In this document: in pieces, positions 62,682 to 64,000 of the stretch
How the letters are laid out: each line of letters opens with the position of its first letter
Numbering within the stretch: the first letter of the stretch is position 1
DNA from: RCC90-49c sp051016155
GTDB lineage: Bacteria > Bacteroidota > Bacteroidia > Cytophagales > Amoebophilaceae
Direction: 5' to 3'
Length of the DNA stretch: 64,000 nucleotides
Assembly: GCA_051016155.1 (NCBI GenBank)
Contig: CP136537.1
Span: 434,001 to 498,000 of the forward strand
Made by a program: the position numbers and the translations under genes
The notes under the pieces: generated by a model
The model's input: the letters and a program-made list of their open reading frames with translations, nothing else
Told to the model about the DNA's origin: nothing
Databases searched by the model: none

Positions 62682-63551
62682 CTAGAAAGTGATGAAGTGT
62701 TCAGGGTTGACTGCCTTGCCTTCGTACCAGAGCTCAAAGTGCAAGTGGGGCCCTGTAGACAATTCTCCTGAATTGCCCATAACAGCAATCACATCGCCTG
62801 CTTTAACGAAGTTACCAACTTTCTTTAATAATGCAGCATTGTGTTTATAAATGGACACGAGGTCTTTATTGTGTTGCACAACAATCACCCAACCTGTTTC
62901 TACCGTCCAAGCAGCCAAAACAACGACGCCATCGGCCACGCTTTTGATAGGTTCATTTTCTCTGGCAACGATATCCACCCCATAGTGTCCTATTTTTTGT
63001 TGAAAAGGTGTAGTAACAATGCCTGTAATAGGAGGGAAGAAAAAAAGCGCTTGTAAGTCCTTGACAGGCTTGTAGTGGGCAGCTGGGGTAGCAACGGCAC
63101 TGTTCTCCCATCCAGGCTGCAACGACATATCTTTCGTCAATAATTCTGGCTCATCAGCCAGGGCCGCTTTGTCTTCAGCTGTTGGCCTCTCCTCCACTTT
63201 GGGCAGCTCGTAAGCAGGCGATTCCTTGCCTGCAATGATACTCTGGAGGAGGGCAATAAACTTTTTCTGCTGGGTGGTCTGTTCCTCTAGGGCATCCACA
63301 GCAGCAGAGAGCTGTAGAATTTCTTTCTTATTTTCTTGCTCTATGTGGATAGGGTTGAACCATTGAGAGAGAATGGTGCTGGCCAACCATAAACTACAAG
63401 CCAATAAGACCGCCATCAACGTCGACAGCAGGACCATGAGCCGGCCATAGCTAAAGCTAAAGGCAGATTTTTCTGCCAGGTCTTCCTTATTGCGAATGAC
63501 AAGCTGGTAGCGGTGCGTTAACCAATTGGAGAAGGACTTGATCGATTTCAA
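62682..63551 (-). CDS. M23-family metallopeptidase
   Basis: About 289 residues from a TTG at 63551 (KSIKSFSNWLTHRYQLVIRN). One membrane helix (LSTLMAVLLACSLWLAS), a coiled-coil segment, then an intact LytM domain: GHYGVDIVARENEPIKSVAD (zinc His and Asp) and STGPHLHFELWYEG (HxH). It cuts peptidoglycan cross-bridges. The open frame continues to an ATG at 63671, but that part overlaps the upstream gene and looks out of place. Pairs with bactofilin. Confidence 0.9.
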   Translation of the reverse strand: MKSIKSFSNWLTHRYQLVIRNKEDLAEKSAFSFSYGRLMVLLSTLMAVLLACSLWLASTILSQWFNPIHIEQENKKEILQLSAAVDALEEQTTQQKKFIALLQSIIAGKESPAYELPKVEERPTAEDKAALADEPELLTKDMSLQPGWENSAVATPAAHYKPVKDLQALFFFPPITGIVTTPFQQKIGHYGVDIVARENEPIKSVADGVVVLAAWTVETGWVIVVQHNKDLVSIYKHNAALLKKVGNFVKAGDVIAVMGNSGELSTGPHLHFELWYEGKAVNPEHFITF

Positions 63552-63625
63552 ACCTGAGTGCCTGTTGAAGAGGCAACAAAAGTACGTATTTCCTGGATCA
63601 AGTGTAAGTGCATGCTGTTTTGGCC

Positions 63626-64000
63626 TCAGCCAAATACTGATGCCCCAGCACGAGAAGCCTCCAGGCCGCATCTAGAAGGCGTAGGAGGAGAGGGCAAGAC
63701 TGTCGGCACAGAAGAAACTTCTATACTGATCAGGGAAGCTTTTTCTAGATCTTCAGCAACAGCCTCCCAAAATTGAGCGAGGTATTGCCATCTATTTGCC
63801 AGCGCTTCTCGTCTCTTTTTCTGATTTCCGCTATCCTCAAATTCCTTAAAAATTTGCGCAAGATTACTATATTTTTTTGCCTTATCGTTCTGGCGGTATA
63901 CAAAGCGTTCTAGCAATGCTATGTAATTTTCTTTCAGCCTTTCATTTAACTCTCTATTTCGTATTCCTTGTGCCAAGCTAGAATCATTCTTGAGTGCCCT
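63626..64000 (-). CDS. Partial gene, unrecognised helical protein
   Basis: The frame is open to the window end, so the 5' part lies outside. Visible residues are charged and helical: ELNERLKENYIALLERFVYR, NLAQIFKEFEDSGNQKKRRE and WQYLAQFWEAVAEDLEKASL, ending VPTVLPSPPTPSRCGLEASR and AGASVFG. No known domain. If the upstream ATG of the M23 gene were used, the two would overlap by 46 bp. Confidence 0.5.
   Translation of the reverse strand, partial: RALKNDSSLAQGIRNRELNERLKENYIALLERFVYRQNDKAKKYSNLAQIFKEFEDSGNQKKRREALANRWQYLAQFWEAVAEDLEKASLISIEVSSVPTVLPSPPTPSRCGLEASRAGASVFG

Noticed and set aside
63552..63671. N-terminal extension of the M23 peptidase
   Set aside because: It overlaps the upstream gene by 46 bp and is Cys/Trp-rich, unlike the family.

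Overview
This window looks like a chromosome segment of an obligately intracellular member of the Bacteroidota, closest in style to the Amoebophilus/Cardinium group. The case rests on several lines. There is a nucleotide (ATP/ADP) translocase of the NTT family and an ankyrin-repeat lipoprotein. Small unrecognised lipoproteins are scattered through the window. Insertion sequences are numerous and often broken, and housekeeping genes sit in small broken-up clusters. Typical Bacteroidota families are present (DUF4292, DUF3127, bactofilin next to an M23 peptidase and AtpZ, a long clade-type IleS). The taxonomic call is inference; no rRNA gene is present.

Layout: 1-3.2 kb, octamer and 24-bp tandem repeats, a TPR/periplasmic-binding-fold protein and yicC. 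3.2-5.3 kb, a repeat- and transposon-rich island with an AT-rich alpha/beta hydrolase and an IS200-type element. 5.3-9.2 kb, tRNA-Val, an M42 aminopeptidase, tRNA-Leu and the acpP-fabF-rnc operon. 9.6-14 kb, a CheD-like protein (possible glutamine deamidase) and an AddA/RecB-like helicase-nuclease. 14-18 kb, an ankyrin lipoprotein, tRNA-Glu and two related lipoproteins, one split by an IS200 element. 18-26 kb, dps, two metallo-beta-lactamase-fold enzymes, pyk, a CheY-like regulator, tRNA-Lys, a lipoprotein and an NfeD-like protein. 26-27 kb, an IS5-family element. 27-34 kb, an SDR enzyme, an EamA transporter, a peroxiredoxin, the ATP/ADP translocase, an M28 peptidase and a sugar nucleotidyltransferase. 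34-42 kb, a DUF4292 lipoprotein, an EnvC-like factor, a metal ABC permease, a DUF3127 protein and a symporter-histidine kinase fusion. 42-51 kb, tRNA-Thr, a membrane pyrophosphatase, small enzymes, ileS and an ORF6N protein. 51-57 kb, dnaK, a large modular lipoprotein and a rhomboid protease. 57-60 kb, two nested IS3 elements flanked by gene fragments. 60-64 kb, a lipase-like lipoprotein, AtpZ, bactofilin, an M23 peptidase and a partial gene.

The genes suggest an energy parasite that also keeps pyruvate kinase and a pyrophosphate-driven ion pump. AtpZ is present but is not followed here by ATP synthase genes. Host-facing candidates are the CheD-like protein, the ankyrin protein and the lipoproteins.

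The non-coding DNA is unusually structured. A MITE-like repeat of about 100-125 bp, with ends resembling GAGGCYRTTGCA, occurs about eleven times. A second small non-autonomous element shares its ends with the IS5-type transposon. Arrays of 8-bp units, often immediately upstream of start codons, expand in 8-bp steps.
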